Positions 1-10,782 of a stretch of 64,000 nt of DNA are shown piece after piece. Position 1 is the stretch's first letter. Each line of letters starts with the position of its first letter. The stretch lies in assembly GCF_014205225.1 (NCBI RefSeq), contig NZ_JACHNB010000001.1, positions 6,987,501 through 7,051,500 of the forward strand. Reading direction: 5' to 3'. The notes beneath the pieces are model-generated. The model did no database searches, was not told the DNA's origin, and saw only the letters and a program-made list of their open reading frames with translations. The position numbers and the translations under genes are program-made. This stretch comes from Actinoplanes octamycinicus. GTDB taxonomy: Bacteria > Actinomycetota > Actinomycetes > Mycobacteriales > Micromonosporaceae.

Positions 1-3000
1 GCCTCGGCCTGCCGGAGCAGCTGTTCCATCACCTGGCCGATGTGGTCGACGTCGAGCCGGGTGCCGTGGAAGGCGCTGTTCGCGGTGACCGCGCCGAGCA
101 CCTCGCAGATCGGTTGCAGGCCGCGCTCGCGGGCCGCGTCGGCGGACTCGACCACCAGGGCGGCCGCGCCCATTCCGACGATCATGCCGTGCCGGCGCCG
201 GTCGAACGGCATCGCGGCGTCCTCGACCACGTCGTCGGTGGCGGCCGCCCCGGAGGCCAGGAAGCCGGAGCCGAGCCAGGGCAGCAGGGTGTCGGTGGTG
301 GCGTCGTCGGCGGAGATCACCACGACCCGCCGGCAGCGGCCGGCCCGGATCCAGTCCTCGGCCAGCGCGACCGCCTGGGTGGTGCTGGCGCAGGCCGCGT
401 TGATCTGGGTGTTCGGCCCGCGCGCCCCGATGATCTCGGCGAACTGGGAGTGGCCCATCGACAGGGTGCGGAACAGGAACCGCCGGTCGAAGGTGTACCC
501 GTCGCTGTCCAGCTCGTGGCGCAGCTCGCGGATCCGCCGGTCGATCTCGGCGGTGGCCGGCTCGTCGCCCCGCATCCGGGCGCGCACCGCCTCCAGGGCG
601 GCGAGCTGGTCACGGTGGCCCCGGTCGGTGCAGTAGTCCTGCACCTCCTGGACGAAGTTGTCCAGTCCCGGGAACGCCGAAGCGAAGATGACGCCGGTGT
701 CGTCGCGCAGCGCCTCGGGCAGCCCCCATCGGTCCGGCAGGCTGGTCCCCAGCGTGCTCGTCTTGTAGTGCATGACCAGCGGGATCCCGGCATCGCGCAG
801 GGCGTCGAAGCCGGCCCCGATGGCGAGCCGGGTGGAGCGGTCCAGGGCCGCGTCGCGGGCCGGGTCCACCCCGAACTCGGTGACCACGTCGACGTCGGCG
901 CCGCGACCAGCGAGTTTGATGACGTCGGCCTCGCTGTCGATGGTGACGAAGGTCGGGTCGCCGGACGGCGGTTTGACCAGCCGGGTGATGTGCCGGTCCA
1001 CCATGGCCCGGCGCAGCCGGTGCGGGACGGTGTCGATGAACTGCTGACCGGCCAGGATCCGGGCGATGTTCTCGTCGTCGAAGACGCGGGGCACGCCGGG
1101 CAGCCCGAGCGCGGCACCGGTGATCACGACGGGGTCGGCGCTGACCGGTGATCCGGTGGGCGTGGCGCCCGAGTACACGCGCAGGCCCTTCTCCAGCACG
1201 TCGGCGAAGAGTTTGCCGAGCTCGGTGTAGCGGTCGGTGGTCATGGTCGTCGCTTCCGTCGGGGTCTGGGCCGCAGCCGGGGGCGTGGCAAGCGCCGGGG
1301 CCGGAGCCGTGGCAGGGGCCGGGGTCTCGCCGAAGCCGAGGCCCGCGGCGTAGAGGCCGCACAGCGCCTGGTTGAACGAGACGACGTCACCGGTCTTCGG
1401 GTGGTTGGTGTAGAGGCTGAGCACGTCGTCGCCGAGCACGTCGGCCGCGAAGCCCTGCAGCGCCTTCTTCGGCCCGACCTCGACGAAGATCCGGGCGCCG
1501 GCCGCGTACAGGGTGCGCAGGCCGCGGACGAACTGCACCGGGGAGGCGACCTGCCGGCCGAGCAGCTCGACGATCGTCTCCGGGGTGGCGCCGGCCGGGT
1601 AGAAGTCGCCGGTCACGTTGGACACGATGGGCAGGGCCGGCGGGCGTACGTCGAAGCGGCGCAGCACCGCGGTCAGCGGCTCGCTGACCGGGGCGACGAT
1701 CGCGGTGTGGAAGGCGTGGCTGACCGGGATCCGGTTGGCCGTCATCCCGGCCGCCTCGAAGGACTCGATCGCCCGCTGCACCGCGTCGGTGGCGCCGCCG
1801 ATCACCGCCTGGCTGGTGCTGTTGAGGTTGGCGACCACCACGTAGCCGTCGGTCGCCGCGACGATCCGTTCGATCTCGTCGAGCGGGGCGGTGACCGCGG
1901 CCATCGCGCCGTTGTCGGCCATCGCCAGGCCGGCCATCTCCCGTCCGCGGGCGCTGACCGCCTCCAGGGCGGCATCGAACGGAAGCACTCCGGCGGCGAC
2001 CAGCGCGCCGTACTCGCCGAGGCTGTGGCCCATCACCAGGTCGGGGCGGACGCCGTAGGCGCCGAGCAGCCGGGTCAGCGCCAGGTCGGTGGCGAGCACC
2101 GCCGGCTGGGTGATCTCGGTCTGCATGAGCTGACGTTCCAGCCGCCCGGTGGTCTCGGCGTCCGGGTGCTCGGCGAACACGTACGCCGACAACGGCTGCC
2201 CGAGCAGCGGGGTCATCACCCGGTCCGCCTCGGCGACGGTCGCGGCCACGATCGGCTCGCGCTCGCGCAGGTCGTGCAGCATGTTGACGTACTGGGAGCC
2301 CTGCCCGGTGTAGAGGAAGGCGACCTTGCCGGGCCGGCCGCGTCCCAGGAAGACGCCCTGGGCCCGCAGCATCTTCCACAGCGGGGCGTTGTCGTCGCGC
2401 AGCGCCTGGATCGCCTTGGCCGCCTTGGCGGCCAGGTCCGGCGGGTCGGCGAAGTCGATCGCGACGCGCACCGCCGCGCCGGCCAAGGCCGGGTCCGGCG
2501 GCTGGACCGGCGGGGCGTCGCCCTCGGCGGCCAGCTCGCGCAGGGTCTCCAGATTCGCCAGCACCTCGGCGTCGTCGCGGCCGCCGACCACGGCGGCACC
2601 GCGCAGCGGCGCCCGTGGGGTGACCGCGGCTACCGGCTGGGGCAGGTCGGCGCCGGCGAACGAGCGGGCCGCGCCCGGGTCGCGGTGCCGGCCGGGCACG
2701 TAGTCCTCGAGGACGGCGTGGAAGTTGGTGCCGCCGAAGCCGAACGCGCTGACGCCGGCGTAGCGGACGCCGCCGGCCGGCTCGGGCCACTCGCGCAGCT
2801 CGGTGGTGACCCGGAACGGGGTGCTGTCCCAGGCGACGTTCGGGTTCGGATCGGTGAAGTGCAGGCTGGGCGGCAGCACCTTCTCGTGCAGGCTGAGCAC
2901 GGTCTTGACCATCCCGGCCGCGCCGGCGGCGGCCTTGAGGTGGCCGATGTTGGACTTGACCGAGCCGAGCGCGATGCTGCCGGGCGCCGCGCCGGCCTTG

Positions 3001-4109
3001 CCGAACACGTCGGTGAGGCTGGCCAGCTCGGTGGCGTCGCCGACCCGGGTGGAGGTGCCGTGCGCCTCCACGCAGGTGGCCAGCGCCGGGTCGATGCCCG
3101 CCAGCTGCCAGGCGCGTTCCACGGCGAGCCGCTGGCCGACCGGGTTCGGGGCGGTGATGCCCTTGCCGCGTCCGTCGCTGGCGCCGCCGACGCCGAGCAG
3201 CACCGCGTAGATCCGGTCGCCGTCGCGTTCGGCGTCGGCGAGGCGGCGCAGCACGAACAGCGCCGCGCCCTCGCCCATCACGAAGCCGTCCGCGCCGGCG
3301 TCGAACGGCCGGGTGCCGGTCGCGGACAACGCGCCGATCTTGCAGAATTTGACGAACGCGCCGGCGTTCATGTTGCGGTCCACGCCGCCGGTGAGCACCG
3401 CGTCGGCCTCGCCGGACTGCAGGGCGTGCAGGGCCGCGGACATCGCGGCCAGCCCGGAGGCGCAGGCGGCGTCGGTGGTGAAGTTCGGGCCGCGCAGGTC
3501 GAAGAGGTTGGCGATCCGGCCGGCCATGACGTTGGTCAGCTCGCCGGGCATGGTGTCCTCGGTGATCTCCGGCAGGCCGGCCAGGAACGGATCCCGGAAC
3601 TCGGCCAGCAGCCGGTCGCGGGCCGCCTCCGGCAGGGCGGCGAACGACGGCGCGGCCCGCAGCGCCCGCTCCACCTCGGCGAACTGCACCCGCAGCAGGG
3701 TGCGGTAGTGCTTGTCGCCGCCGAGCGCGTTGCCGAGGATGACGGCGGTCCGGTCCGGGTCGACCCGCCAGTCCGGCCAGCCCGCGTCGAGCAGCGCGGC
3801 CCGGGCCGTCGCCACCGACCAGCGCTGACCCTCGTCCATCTGGGCGGTGACCGTGGGCGGCACCGGCAGCCGCCAGGCGAGCGGGTTCCAGTCGTAGTCG
3901 CGGACCCAGCCGCCGATCCGGGAGTAGGTACGGTCCGGGGCGTGCGGGTCCGGGTCGTAGTACAGGTCGGGGTCCCAGCGCTCGGGCGGCACGTCGCTGA
4001 TCGAGTACCGGCCGGTCGTCAGGTTGGTCCAGAAGGTGGCGGCGTCCGGGGCGTCCGGCATGATCGCGCCGACGCCGACTATCGCGATGGGCGGCAGGGT
4101 GGTGCTCAT
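1..4109 (-). CDS. Large multidomain ketosynthase-acyltransferase-ketosynthase (type I PKS / PUFA-synthase-like), C-terminus outside window
   Basis: An open frame of 1369 codons runs from an ATG at 4109 to the left edge without a stop, so the C-terminus is missing. KS1 (about residues 1-440) has the active-site motif DAACAS (Cys about 216), EAHGTST and NIGH. A malonyl-type acyltransferase (about 555-860) shows [13 protein letters not shown] (Ser about 696) and a SHAFH motif. An Ala/Pro-rich linker then leads to a second, divergent ketosynthase (about 960 onward) with AACASTTQA (Cys about 1240). No KR, DH or ACP is visible before the edge. KS-AT followed by another KS resembles PUFA/heterocyst-glycolipid type synthases more than modular PKS. 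It should make a long acyl or polyketide chain; the product is unknown. The ATG overlaps the stop of the acyl-CoA dehydrogenase gene (ATGA), which implies translational coupling. Confidence 0.85.
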   Translation of the reverse strand, partial: MSTTLPPIAIVGVGAIMPDAPDAATFWTNLTTGRYSISDVPPERWDPDLYYDPDPHAPDRTYSRIGGWVRDYDWNPLAWRLPVPPTVTAQMDEGQRWSVATARAALLDAGWPDWRVDPDRTAVILGNALGGDKHYRTLLRVQFAEVERALRAAPSFAALPEAARDRLLAEFRDPFLAGLPEITEDTMPGELTNVMAGRIANLFDLRGPNFTTDAACASGLAAMSAALHALQSGEADAVLTGGVDRNMNAGAFVKFCKIGALSATGTRPFDAGADGFVMGEGAALFVLRRLADAERDGDRIYAVLLGVGGASDGRGKGITAPNPVGQRLAVERAWQLAGIDPALATCVEAHGTSTRVGDATELASLTDVFGKAGAAPGSIALGSVKSNIGHLKAAAGAAGMVKTVLSLHEKVLPPSLHFTDPNPNVAWDSTPFRVTTELREWPEPAGGVRYAGVSAFGFGGTNFHAVLEDYVPGRHRDPGAARSFAGADLPQPVAAVTPRAPLRGAAVVGGRDDAEVLANLETLRELAAEGDAPPVQPPDPALAGAAVRVAIDFADPPDLAAKAAKAIQALRDDNAPLWKMLRAQGVFLGRGRPGKVAFLYTGQGSQYVNMLHDLREREPIVAATVAEADRVMTPLLGQPLSAYVFAEHPDAETTGRLERQLMQTEITQPAVLATDLALTRLLGAYGVRPDLVMGHSLGEYGALVAAGVLPFDAALEAVSARGREMAGLAMADNGAMAAVTAPLDEIERIVAATDGYVVVANLNSTSQAVIGGATDAVQRAIESFEAAGMTANRIPVSHAFHTAIVAPVSEPLTAVLRRFDVRPPALPIVSNVTGDFYPAGATPETIVELLGRQVASPVQFVRGLRTLYAAGARIFVEVGPKKALQGFAADVLGDDVLSLYTNHPKTGDVVSFNQALCGLYAAGLGFGETPAPATAPAPALATPPAAAQTPTEATTMTTDRYTELGKLFADVLEKGLRVYSGATPTGSPVSADPVVITGAALGLPGVPRVFDDENIARILAGQQFIDTVPHRLRRAMVDRHITRLVKPPSGDPTFVTIDSEADVIKLAGRGADVDVVTEFGVDPARDAALDRSTRLAIGAGFDALRDAGIPLVMHYKTSTLGTSLPDRWGLPEALRDDTGVIFASAFPGLDNFVQEVQDYCTDRGHRDQLAALEAVRARMRGDEPATAEIDRRIRELRHELDSDGYTFDRRFLFRTLSMGHSQFAEIIGARGPNTQINAACASTTQAVALAEDWIRAGRCRRVVVISADDATTDTLLPWLGSGFLASGAAATDDVVEDAAMPFDRRRHGMIVGMGAAALVVESADAARERGLQPICEVLGAVTANSAFHGTRLDVDHIGQVMEQLLRQAE

Positions 4110-5761
4110 GACAGGGTCTCCTGGGTGGGTGCCCGGCCGTAGATCGCGTCGGCGATCCGGTCGAGGTCGGCGATCAGGCCGGCCTGCACGGCGCGGACCC
4201 GGTCGAGGGGCAGGGTGGCGGCCAGGTCGGCGGAGCCGGCGCCGACGAGCCAGCGCAGCCCCTCCTCGGCCACCTTCAGCGCGGCGTCGCGGGCGAAGAC
4301 CCGGCTGATCGCGGCGAGGTCGTCGGGCGTGAAGCGGCGGTCCGCTTTGGGCGCGGGGGTGCCGGCGGCGCGGCGGGCCAGGGCGGCGGCGCTTTCCGCG
4401 TACGCGATCAGCTCGCCCAGCCGCAGCAGGATGTGCTGGTGGCGGGTCAGCCGCCCGGCCCGGCACGCCTCGAGCAGCTCGGCCAGGCAGTCCAGGGCGA
4501 GCGCCGCGGCCGGCGCGCCGCACGCGTCCGGCAGGCCGGCCAGCTCGCGGGCCTCGGCCCGGTAGTGCTCGCCGCGGGTCTTGAGGTGCTGCTGCCACCG
4601 GTCCCGGGCGATGGTCATCTCGAGGATTTCCGAGGTGCCCTCGTAGATGGTGGTGATCCGGACGTCCCGTTTGATCTTCTCGACCAGGTAGGGGCGGGTG
4701 TAGCCGTACCCGCCGTGCGCCTGGATCGCGGCCTCGGCCGCGGCGTTACCGGACTCGGTGGCCAGGTATTTCGCGATCGCGCCGGCGGTGTTGAGGGTGG
4801 CCGCCGGGCTGTCCCCGGCGTCGATCAGGGTCGCCGTCTGCTCCAGGAAGGCGCGGGCGGCCTCCAGCCGGACCACGTGCGGCACGATCAGCTTGTGGGT
4901 GTAGCCCTGCTTGGCGGCCAGCAGCGTGCCGCCCTGCACCCGCTGCTGGGAGTAGGCGATCGCCCGGTCCAGCGCGGCCCAGCCGCCGCCCAGGCCGAAC
5001 GCCGCGACCATCACCCGGGTGTAGCCGAACACCTGCTGCGCCTGCTGCAGGCCGCGGCCCTCGACCCGGCCGACCAGGTGCTCGGCCGGGACCTCCACGT
5101 CGTCGAGGAACAGCGCGGCGGTGTTGGACAGCCGGATGCCGTGCTTGTCCTCCGGCGGCGCGGCGGTGAAGCCGGGCGTGCCCTTCTCCACCACGAACCA
5201 GGACGGGCCGCCGGGGGCGAGCGCGAGCACCGTGGTGACGTCGGCGATCGAGCCGTTGCTGATCCACTGCTTGCGGCCGTTGAGCCGGTACCCGGTGATC
5301 CGCCCGTCGGTCTCGATCGGGGTGGCCGTGGTGGTCAGCGCGCCGAGGTCGCTGCCCGCCTCCGGCTCGGTGGCGCCGTAGGCGAACATGGTGCCCCGCT
5401 CGGCGATCCGGCCCAGCCACTCCTTGCGCTGCTCCGCGGTCGCGCCGACCAGGATCGGATCGCTGCCCAGGAAGGTGGCGAACACCGAGGTGGCCACGCC
5501 GATGTCGATCCGGGCCAGCCGTTCGCAGACCCGGTACGCGTCGAAGGCGCCGCCGCCGAGACCGCCGTACTCCTCGGGCACGAAGACCAGGTGCACGCCG
5601 AGGTCCTCGCCGCACATGGCCCGGACGGTCTCCTCGGGGCAGACGTCCTCGTGGTCCAGGTCGAGCAGGCGGCTCTCCGGCAGCGCCCCGGTCGCGAAGT
5701 CGTCCAGCGCGGACAGCATCATCGCCAGGGTGTCCGGGTCGAGCCCGGTTGTGGTGATCAT
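4106..5761 (-). CDS. Acyl-CoA dehydrogenase (FadE-like) with C-terminal extension
   Basis: 551 residues, longer than the usual ~380 of the family because of a C-terminal helical extension of about 150 residues. The N-terminal half carries the family signature [13 protein letters not shown] and a flavin-binding WISNGS stretch. The second signature IYEGTSEI contains the probable catalytic Glu, and QAHGGYGY precedes it. The enzyme should oxidise an acyl-CoA or acyl thioester to the 2-enoyl form and pass electrons to ETF, which is encoded immediately upstream. The start (ATG 5761) overlaps the upstream stop by one base (TGATG); an in-frame extension further 5' reads through the upstream gene and is rejected. 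The stop overlaps the synthase start, so it may act on that enzyme's product. Substrate unknown. Confidence 0.92.
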   Translation of the reverse strand: MITTTGLDPDTLAMMLSALDDFATGALPESRLLDLDHEDVCPEETVRAMCGEDLGVHLVFVPEEYGGLGGGAFDAYRVCERLARIDIGVATSVFATFLGSDPILVGATAEQRKEWLGRIAERGTMFAYGATEPEAGSDLGALTTTATPIETDGRITGYRLNGRKQWISNGSIADVTTVLALAPGGPSWFVVEKGTPGFTAAPPEDKHGIRLSNTAALFLDDVEVPAEHLVGRVEGRGLQQAQQVFGYTRVMVAAFGLGGGWAALDRAIAYSQQRVQGGTLLAAKQGYTHKLIVPHVVRLEAARAFLEQTATLIDAGDSPAATLNTAGAIAKYLATESGNAAAEAAIQAHGGYGYTRPYLVEKIKRDVRITTIYEGTSEILEMTIARDRWQQHLKTRGEHYRAEARELAGLPDACGAPAAALALDCLAELLEACRAGRLTRHQHILLRLGELIAYAESAAALARRAAGTPAPKADRRFTPDDLAAISRVFARDAALKVAEEGLRWLVGAGSADLAATLPLDRVRAVQAGLIADLDRIADAIYGRAPTQETLS

Positions 5762-7851
5762 CAGGAAGCCTCTTCCGGTTGGCGGACGGACCGCAGCAGG
5801 ACGTCGGCGACGTCGGTCACGGTCACGCCCTCGGCGGCGCGCTGCGCCACGCCGTCGGCCAGCATGTCGATGCAGTAGGGGCAGGCCGCGGCGACCACCT
5901 CGGCGCCGGTGGCGATCAGTTCGTCGGTGCGGTTCTCGTTGATCCGGGTGCCGAGCGGCTCCTCCAGCCACATCCGGGCACCGCCGGCGCCGCAGCAGAA
6001 GGAGCGCTCGCGGGTCCGGTCCGGCTCGGTCAGGCGTACCCCGGCGACGCTGCCGAGGAGGTCGCGGGGCGCCGCGAAGACCCGGTTGTGCCGGCCCAGG
6101 TAGCACGGGTCGTGGTAGGTCACCGTCGCCTCGACCGGGCGGACCGGGGTGAGCCGGCCCTCGGCGAGCAGCCGGGACAGCAGCTGCGTGTGGTGCACCA
6201 CCTCGAAATCGCCGCCGAGCTGCGGGTATTCGTTGCCCAGGCTGTTGAAGCAGTGCGCGCAGGTGGTCACGATCTTGCGGACTCCGGCCGACGTCAGTGT
6301 CTGCACGTTCTGCCGGGCCAGCTCCTGGAAGAGCAGCTCGTTGCCGAGCCGGCGGGCCGGGTCGCCGGTGCAGGTCTCCCCCGAGCCGAGCACCACGAAC
6401 TCCACCCCGGCGGTGTGCAGCAGCTCGGCGACCGCCCGGCTGGTCCGCGTCGCGCGTTCGTCGAAGGCGCCGGCGCAGCCGACCCAGAACAGGTATTCGG
6501 CGTCCTCGGGCAGCGTCTCGCCGTCGCCGAGCACCCGTACCGGGAAGTCCAGCTTCGCGGTCCACTCCAGCCGGGCCGGAGCGCCGCGTCCCCACGGGTC
6601 ACCGGCGTGCTCCAGGTTGCGCAGCAGGACCGCCGCCTCCCGGGGGAAGCTGGCCTCCATCACCACCTGGTAGCGGCGCATGTCGACGATGTGGTCGACG
6701 TGCTCGATGTCGACCGGGCACTGCTCGACGCAGGCCCCGCAGGTGGTGCACGACCACAGCACGTCCGGGGTGATCACCCCGTCGTCGCCGACCAGCGGCC
6801 GTTGCGCCTCGGCCAGCGCGAGCGCGTCCACGTTCGCGTGATCGTCGCCGGCCAGCAGGTAGGGCGCCTTGGCCAGGGCGTGGTCGCGCAGGCTCATGAT
6901 CAGCAGCTTCGGGGAGAGCGGCTTGCCGGTGTTCCAGGCAGGGCACTGCGACTGGCAGCGGCCGCACTCGGTGCAGCTGGCGAAGTCGAGCATCCCCTTC
7001 CAGGTGAAGTCCTCGATCGCGCCGCGGCCGATCACGTCGTCCTCGCCCGGGTCGTCGAAGTCGACCGGCTTGCCACCGGAGCGCACCGGCTGCAGCGCGC
7101 CCAGCGCCCGCGGCCGGCGGGACAGCCGCACGTTCGGCACGGCGGTGAAGATGTGCAGGTGCTTGGAGTGCACCACGATGACCAAGAACCCGAGCACGAC
7201 ACCGAGCGCCAGCAAGAGGCCGGCCGTCTCGATCACGTCGTTCGCGGTGGCGCCCAGCGGTGCGAGCACCCGGGCGACGGCTGCAGAGGCGAAGGCGCCG
7301 TTCTCGTACGGGAAATTGCCGGTGTTGATCTGTGCCCCGCGATAGAGCAGCAGGGTCCAGATCACGTTGAAGATCATGAAGAGGATCAGCCACGCGCCGC
7401 CCAGATGGGAGCCGAAGAAGCGGGACCGGGTTCCCTCGCGCGCCGGCCGGTGGCGCAGCCGGATGCCGGCGAAGACCGCCACGGCGAGCAGGACCGCGAC
7501 GGCGAAGAAGTCCTCGAGGAAGCCCAGCCACGGCTGGGTGCCGATCCACGGGATGTGGAAGTCCCGGTCGACCAGCGCGCCGAAGCCCTCGATCAGGGTG
7601 AGCCCGAGGATCAGGAACCCCCAGAAGGTGAGCAGGTGCGCGGTCCCCGGCACCGTCCAGGTGAGCAGTTTGCGCTGGCCGAGCACCTCGGCGGCCTCGC
7701 CACGCAGCTGCGCGGCCCCGACTCTGATGCGGCCGGGCTCCACCGGCTGCGCGGTGCGGCCCAGCCGGTACAGCATCAGCAGCCGGCGCCCGGCCGAGCC
7801 GAACGCGGCGACGATCAGCAACAGTCCGACGATCACTCGCACGGCCATCAT
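5761..7851 (-). CDS. etfD: Membrane Fe-S oxidoreductase, EtfD-like (ETF:menaquinone oxidoreductase)
   Basis: 696 residues. About five membrane segments fill the first 235 residues (1-25, 65-95, 110-132, 150-172, 205-232). Two ferredoxin-like clusters follow, [12 protein letters not shown] (about 293-304) and [12 protein letters not shown] (about 368-379). Two CCG-type modules come next, with cysteines near 459, 531-534, 583 and a [10 protein letters not shown] motif near 619. This is the heterodisulfide-reductase-D-like architecture of proteins that take electrons from ETF to menaquinone; the mycobacterial homologue Rv0338c is called EtfD. The position between etfA and an acyl-CoA dehydrogenase supports that role. 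Start ATG 7851 lies 6 bases after the etfA stop. The symbol is by family resemblance. Confidence 0.88.
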   Translation of the reverse strand: MMAVRVIVGLLLIVAAFGSAGRRLLMLYRLGRTAQPVEPGRIRVGAAQLRGEAAEVLGQRKLLTWTVPGTAHLLTFWGFLILGLTLIEGFGALVDRDFHIPWIGTQPWLGFLEDFFAVAVLLAVAVFAGIRLRHRPAREGTRSRFFGSHLGGAWLILFMIFNVIWTLLLYRGAQINTGNFPYENGAFASAAVARVLAPLGATANDVIETAGLLLALGVVLGFLVIVVHSKHLHIFTAVPNVRLSRRPRALGALQPVRSGGKPVDFDDPGEDDVIGRGAIEDFTWKGMLDFASCTECGRCQSQCPAWNTGKPLSPKLLIMSLRDHALAKAPYLLAGDDHANVDALALAEAQRPLVGDDGVITPDVLWSCTTCGACVEQCPVDIEHVDHIVDMRRYQVVMEASFPREAAVLLRNLEHAGDPWGRGAPARLEWTAKLDFPVRVLGDGETLPEDAEYLFWVGCAGAFDERATRTSRAVAELLHTAGVEFVVLGSGETCTGDPARRLGNELLFQELARQNVQTLTSAGVRKIVTTCAHCFNSLGNEYPQLGGDFEVVHHTQLLSRLLAEGRLTPVRPVEATVTYHDPCYLGRHNRVFAAPRDLLGSVAGVRLTEPDRTRERSFCCGAGGARMWLEEPLGTRINENRTDELIATGAEVVAAACPYCIDMLADGVAQRAAEGVTVTDVADVLLRSVRQPEEAS

Positions 7852-7857
7852 GGCGGG

Positions 7858-8781
7858 TCATCCACGCCGCTGCTGGATCTCGGCGATCAGCGCCGGGACG
7901 ATCGTGTGCAGGTCACCGACCACGCCGAAGTCGGCGATCTCGAAGATCGGCGCCTTCGGATCCTTGTTGATCGCCACGATGGTCCGGGAGCCCTGCATGC
8001 CGGCCCGGTGCTGAATCGCGCCGGAGACGCCGGCGGCCAGGTAGAGCTGCGGGGTGACCGTCTTGCCGGTCTGGCCGATCTGCAGCTCGTGCGGGCACCA
8101 GCCCAGATCGGTGACCGCCCGGGAGGCTCCGGCGGCGCCGCCGAAGGCGTCAGCCAGCTGCTCCACCAGCGCGAACCCGCCGGCCGAGCCGACCCCGCGC
8201 CCGCCGGCCACGACCACCGTGGCGTCGGTCAGCCCGGGGCGGCCGCTGGCCTGCTTCGGCCGCCGCGACACCAGGCCGGCGGCCGGCACCGGCGCCGCCT
8301 CCGCCAGGGACACCGGCACGACCCGCGGCTCGACGGGATTCTCCTGCGGGGACACGGCGCCCGGGCGGACCGTGGCGATCGGTGTCCCGCGGCGCACCTC
8401 GCTGTCCACGAACCACGCGCCGGCGAACACCGCCTGGGTGAAGACCGGTCCGGCGCTGACCTCCACCGCGTCGGTGATCAATCCGGCGTCCAGCCGGACG
8501 GCCAGCCGCGCCGCGATCTCCCGCCCGGCTGGGCTGGAGGCGAGCAGCACGGCGGCGGGCTCGATGCGGCCGGCCAGCTCGACCAGGGCCGTCACCGGCT
8601 CCGGGACCGGGTACACGGTCGTCGCGCCATAGCGGCCGAGGGCGGCCACCAGGGCCGGGCCGGCGTCACCGGCGACCACCGCGGCGGGCTCGCCCAGGCG
8701 GCGGGCCAGGGTCAGCAGTTCCCGACCCGACTTGCGGACGTCGGCGCCGTCGTGTTCGACGAGGACCAGGACTGTGCTCAC
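7858..8781 (-). CDS. etfA: Electron transfer flavoprotein alpha subunit
   Basis: 307 residues. The C-terminal FAD domain carries the strongly conserved EtfA run LYLAAGVSGAIQHRAGM followed by TIVAINKD, PIFEIADFGVVGD and an earlier GRGVGSAGGF loop. The N-terminal domain is the usual ETF fold. Together with EtfB it forms the soluble flavoprotein that accepts electrons from acyl-CoA dehydrogenases. It is separated from etfB by 14 bases and from the membrane Fe-S protein gene by 6, so the chain dehydrogenase, EtfBA, quinone reductase is encoded as a unit. Length matches the family. Confidence 0.97.
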   Translation of the reverse strand: MSTVLVLVEHDGADVRKSGRELLTLARRLGEPAAVVAGDAGPALVAALGRYGATTVYPVPEPVTALVELAGRIEPAAVLLASSPAGREIAARLAVRLDAGLITDAVEVSAGPVFTQAVFAGAWFVDSEVRRGTPIATVRPGAVSPQENPVEPRVVPVSLAEAAPVPAAGLVSRRPKQASGRPGLTDATVVVAGGRGVGSAGGFALVEQLADAFGGAAGASRAVTDLGWCPHELQIGQTGKTVTPQLYLAAGVSGAIQHRAGMQGSRTIVAINKDPKAPIFEIADFGVVGDLHTIVPALIAEIQQRRG

Positions 8782-8795
8782 CGTGTGCCTCCGCT

Positions 8796-9575
8796 CTACA
8801 GCAGCTTGTTGGCGGCCAGGAAGTCGGCCAGGTGGACGGCGGCGTCGCCGTCGTCGGTGATGACCGTGCCCGCCTCGCGGGCCGGCCGGGGCCGCGCCGC
8901 CCGGACCACCGTGGCGGCACCGGCGGCGCCGACCTGCTCGGGCGCGATCCCGAGGTCGGCCACCGACCAGGTGGCGACCGGCTTCTTCTTGGCGGCGACG
9001 ATGGTGCGGAACGACGGCAGCCGGACGTCGCCGGACCGGTCGGTGACCGACACCAGGGCGGGCAGCGGCGCGGCCAGCTCCTCGGTGGCCTCGTCGGTGT
9101 CGCGCCGCACGGTCACCGACGAGCCGTCCGTACTCACCGCGGCGGCCTGGGTCACCGCCGGCAGGCCGAGCCGGTCAGCGATCATCACGGGAACCACGGA
9201 CATCTCGGCGTCGGTCGACGCCATGCCGCAGAGCACCAGGTCGAAGCCGATCCGGCGGAGGGCGGCGGCGAGCACCAGCGAGGTGGCGACGGCGTCCGAG
9301 CCGTGCAGCGCGTCGTCGAGCACGTGGACGGCGTCGTCACCGCCCATCGCGAGGGCCTTGCGCAGGCCCTCGACGGCCCGGGCCGGGCCCATCGTCAGGT
9401 AGCCGACGTGCGCGCCGGGCACGGTCTCGGCGAGCCGGAGTGCCTGCTCGACCGCGTACTCGTCCAGCTCGGACAGCCGGCCCTCGACGCTCTGCCGGTC
9501 GAGGGTGTGATCGTCGGCGAAGGTCCACGTCGCGGTGGGCTCGGGAACATACTTGACCAGGACTACGATCTTCAT
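8796..9575 (-). CDS. etfB: Electron transfer flavoprotein beta subunit
   Basis: 259 residues starting MKIVVLVKYVPEPTATW, typical of EtfB, with the AMP/nucleotide-binding fold and a conserved CGMASTDAEMSVVPVMIADRL segment in the middle. It pairs with EtfA. It is the first gene of a minus-strand operon etfB-etfA-etfD-fadE-synthase. The ATG is preceded by a purine-rich stretch (AGGGAATCCC). The nearest upstream feature is a DosR-like inverted repeat about 70 bases before the start, shared with the divergent gpsA gene. Confident family call; the specific physiological partner is inferred from the operon. Confidence 0.96.
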   Translation of the reverse strand: MKIVVLVKYVPEPTATWTFADDHTLDRQSVEGRLSELDEYAVEQALRLAETVPGAHVGYLTMGPARAVEGLRKALAMGGDDAVHVLDDALHGSDAVATSLVLAAALRRIGFDLVLCGMASTDAEMSVVPVMIADRLGLPAVTQAAAVSTDGSSVTVRRDTDEATEELAAPLPALVSVTDRSGDVRLPSFRTIVAAKKKPVATWSVADLGIAPEQVGAAGAATVVRAARPRPAREAGTVITDDGDAAVHLADFLAANKLL

Positions 9576-9642
9576 GGGATTCCCTTTGGATGCGGTAGTG
9601 CCTCAAATACGCACCGTAGGAACAACCATCGATTGATCCCCA

Positions 9643-9656
9643 GGGACCAATGGCCC
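9643..9656. promoter_or_regulatory. DosR-box-like inverted repeat between etfB and gpsA
   Basis: GGGACCAATGGCCC, extended by CA/TG on the flanks, keeps all fixed positions of GGGnC-n4-GnCCC and resembles the mycobacterial DosR consensus TTSGGGACTWWAGTCCCSAA. It lies about 70 bases upstream of etfB and 60 upstream of gpsA, so it could drive either or both. Binding is inferred. Confidence 0.65.
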
Positions 9657-9714
9657 TGATGCTCGGGTCCGTCGGTGGTTGCCCCCGGCTGCCGTGGCGC
9701 CGAAAACTGACGGC

Positions 9715-10731
9715 ATGACCCTCCGCAGCCCATCGGTGGCCGTCCTCGGCGGTGGGACCTGGGGCACCGTGGTCGCGTCGATCACTGCCCGGCACACCGG
9801 GACGGTGCTCTGGCTGCGTGACCCGGAGCTCGCGGCGACCGTCCGCGAGACCCACCGGAACCCGAGGTATCTGCCCGAATTCGACCTCCCGCCCACCCTG
9901 CGCGCCACCGCCGACCTGGCCGAGGCGGTGCGGGATGCCGATGTCGTGTTCGCCGCCGTGCCATCGCCCTACCTGCGCCGGGTGCTCGAGGCGGCGGCGG
10001 GCCACGTGCGCCCGCTCATCCCGGTGATCAGCCTGGTCAAGGGGCTGGAGCAGGGCACCCGCAAGCGGATGACCGAGGTGATCGCCGAGGTGCTGCCCGG
10101 GCATCCGGCCGGGGTCCTCTCCGGACCGAACATCGCCCGGGAGATCGCCCAGGGATATGCCGCCGCCGCGACCCTGGCCATGCCGCACCACCACACCGCG
10201 CAGGCGTTGCAGACCGTCCTCAACACCGCCCGCTACCGCGTCTACACCAGCGACGACGTGATCGGGGTGGAGATCGCCGGAGCGCTGAAGAACGTCTTCG
10301 CGATCGCGGTCGGCCTGGGCGACGGACTCGGCGCCGGCGACAACACCCGGGCCATGGTGATCACCCGTTCGCTGCACGAGCTGACCCGGCTCGGCACCGC
10401 CGTCGGTGGCCGCCCGGAGACGTTCGCCGGCTTGGCCGGCATGGGCGACCTGATCGTCACCTGCGTCAGCCCGCACAGCCGCAACCGGCACGTCGGCGTG
10501 GAACTCGGTCGTGGCCGGCCGCTGTCCCAGATCCTCGCCGCGATGAACCAGGTCGCGGAAGGGGTGAAGACCACCGCGGCGGTCACCAAGCTCGCCGCCG
10601 AGCGGGGCGTCGAGATGCCGATCGCGCACGAGGTGGACGCCGTCCTCAACCACGGTCAGCCGGTCGAGCAGACCTACCGGGGCCTGCTCCGGGTGATCCC
10701 GGGCCACGAGTTCTACGGCGACACCTGGTAA
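9715..10731 (+). CDS. gpsA: NAD(P)+-dependent glycerol-3-phosphate dehydrogenase
   Basis: 338 residues from the ATG at 9715; an in-frame upstream start at 9679 would add 12 residues that do not look like the family. The N-terminal Rossmann motif is VLGGGTWGT. Family landmarks follow: SLVKGLE, SGPNIAREI, EIAGALKNVFAIAVG (with the catalytic Lys), GLAGMGDLIVTC and QVAEGVKTT. It reduces dihydroxyacetone phosphate to sn-glycerol 3-phosphate for phospholipid and triacylglycerol synthesis and reoxidises NAD(P)H. A DosR-like box lies upstream, and acyltransferases that use its product occur near 57.8-61 kb. No clear ribosome-binding site is visible. Confidence 0.95.
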   Translation: MTLRSPSVAVLGGGTWGTVVASITARHTGTVLWLRDPELAATVRETHRNPRYLPEFDLPPTLRATADLAEAVRDADVVFAAVPSPYLRRVLEAAAGHVRPLIPVISLVKGLEQGTRKRMTEVIAEVLPGHPAGVLSGPNIAREIAQGYAAAATLAMPHHHTAQALQTVLNTARYRVYTSDDVIGVEIAGALKNVFAIAVGLGDGLGAGDNTRAMVITRSLHELTRLGTAVGGRPETFAGLAGMGDLIVTCVSPHSRNRHVGVELGRGRPLSQILAAMNQVAEGVKTTAAVTKLAAERGVEMPIAHEVDAVLNHGQPVEQTYRGLLRVIPGHEFYGDTW

Positions 10732-10733
10732 CC

Positions 10734-10747
10734 GGGACTCCCGGCCC
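10734..10747. promoter_or_regulatory. DosR-box-like inverted repeat upstream of the GH65 gene
   Basis: GGGACTCCCGGCCC begins three bases after the gpsA stop, and its centre is about 42 bases upstream of the GH65 start. It keeps every fixed base of GGGnC-n4-GnCCC. The short distance would suit an activator near the -35 region of a transcript with a very short leader. Inferred from sequence only. Confidence 0.6.
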
Positions 10748-10782
10748 TTGGCCCTCGACCGGCCACCGGCCACACTGGCCGG

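Noticed and set aside
1401..4142. Plus-strand open frame of over 900 codons opposite the synthase gene
   Set aside because: Long antisense frames are expected at this GC content; its translation is Arg/Gly/Val-rich with no domain, while the minus strand carries clear KS and AT motifs.
5779..9402. Plus-strand frame of about 1200 codons opposite etfD and etfA
   Set aside because: Shadow of well-supported minus-strand genes; no recognisable motif, composition typical of antisense reading.
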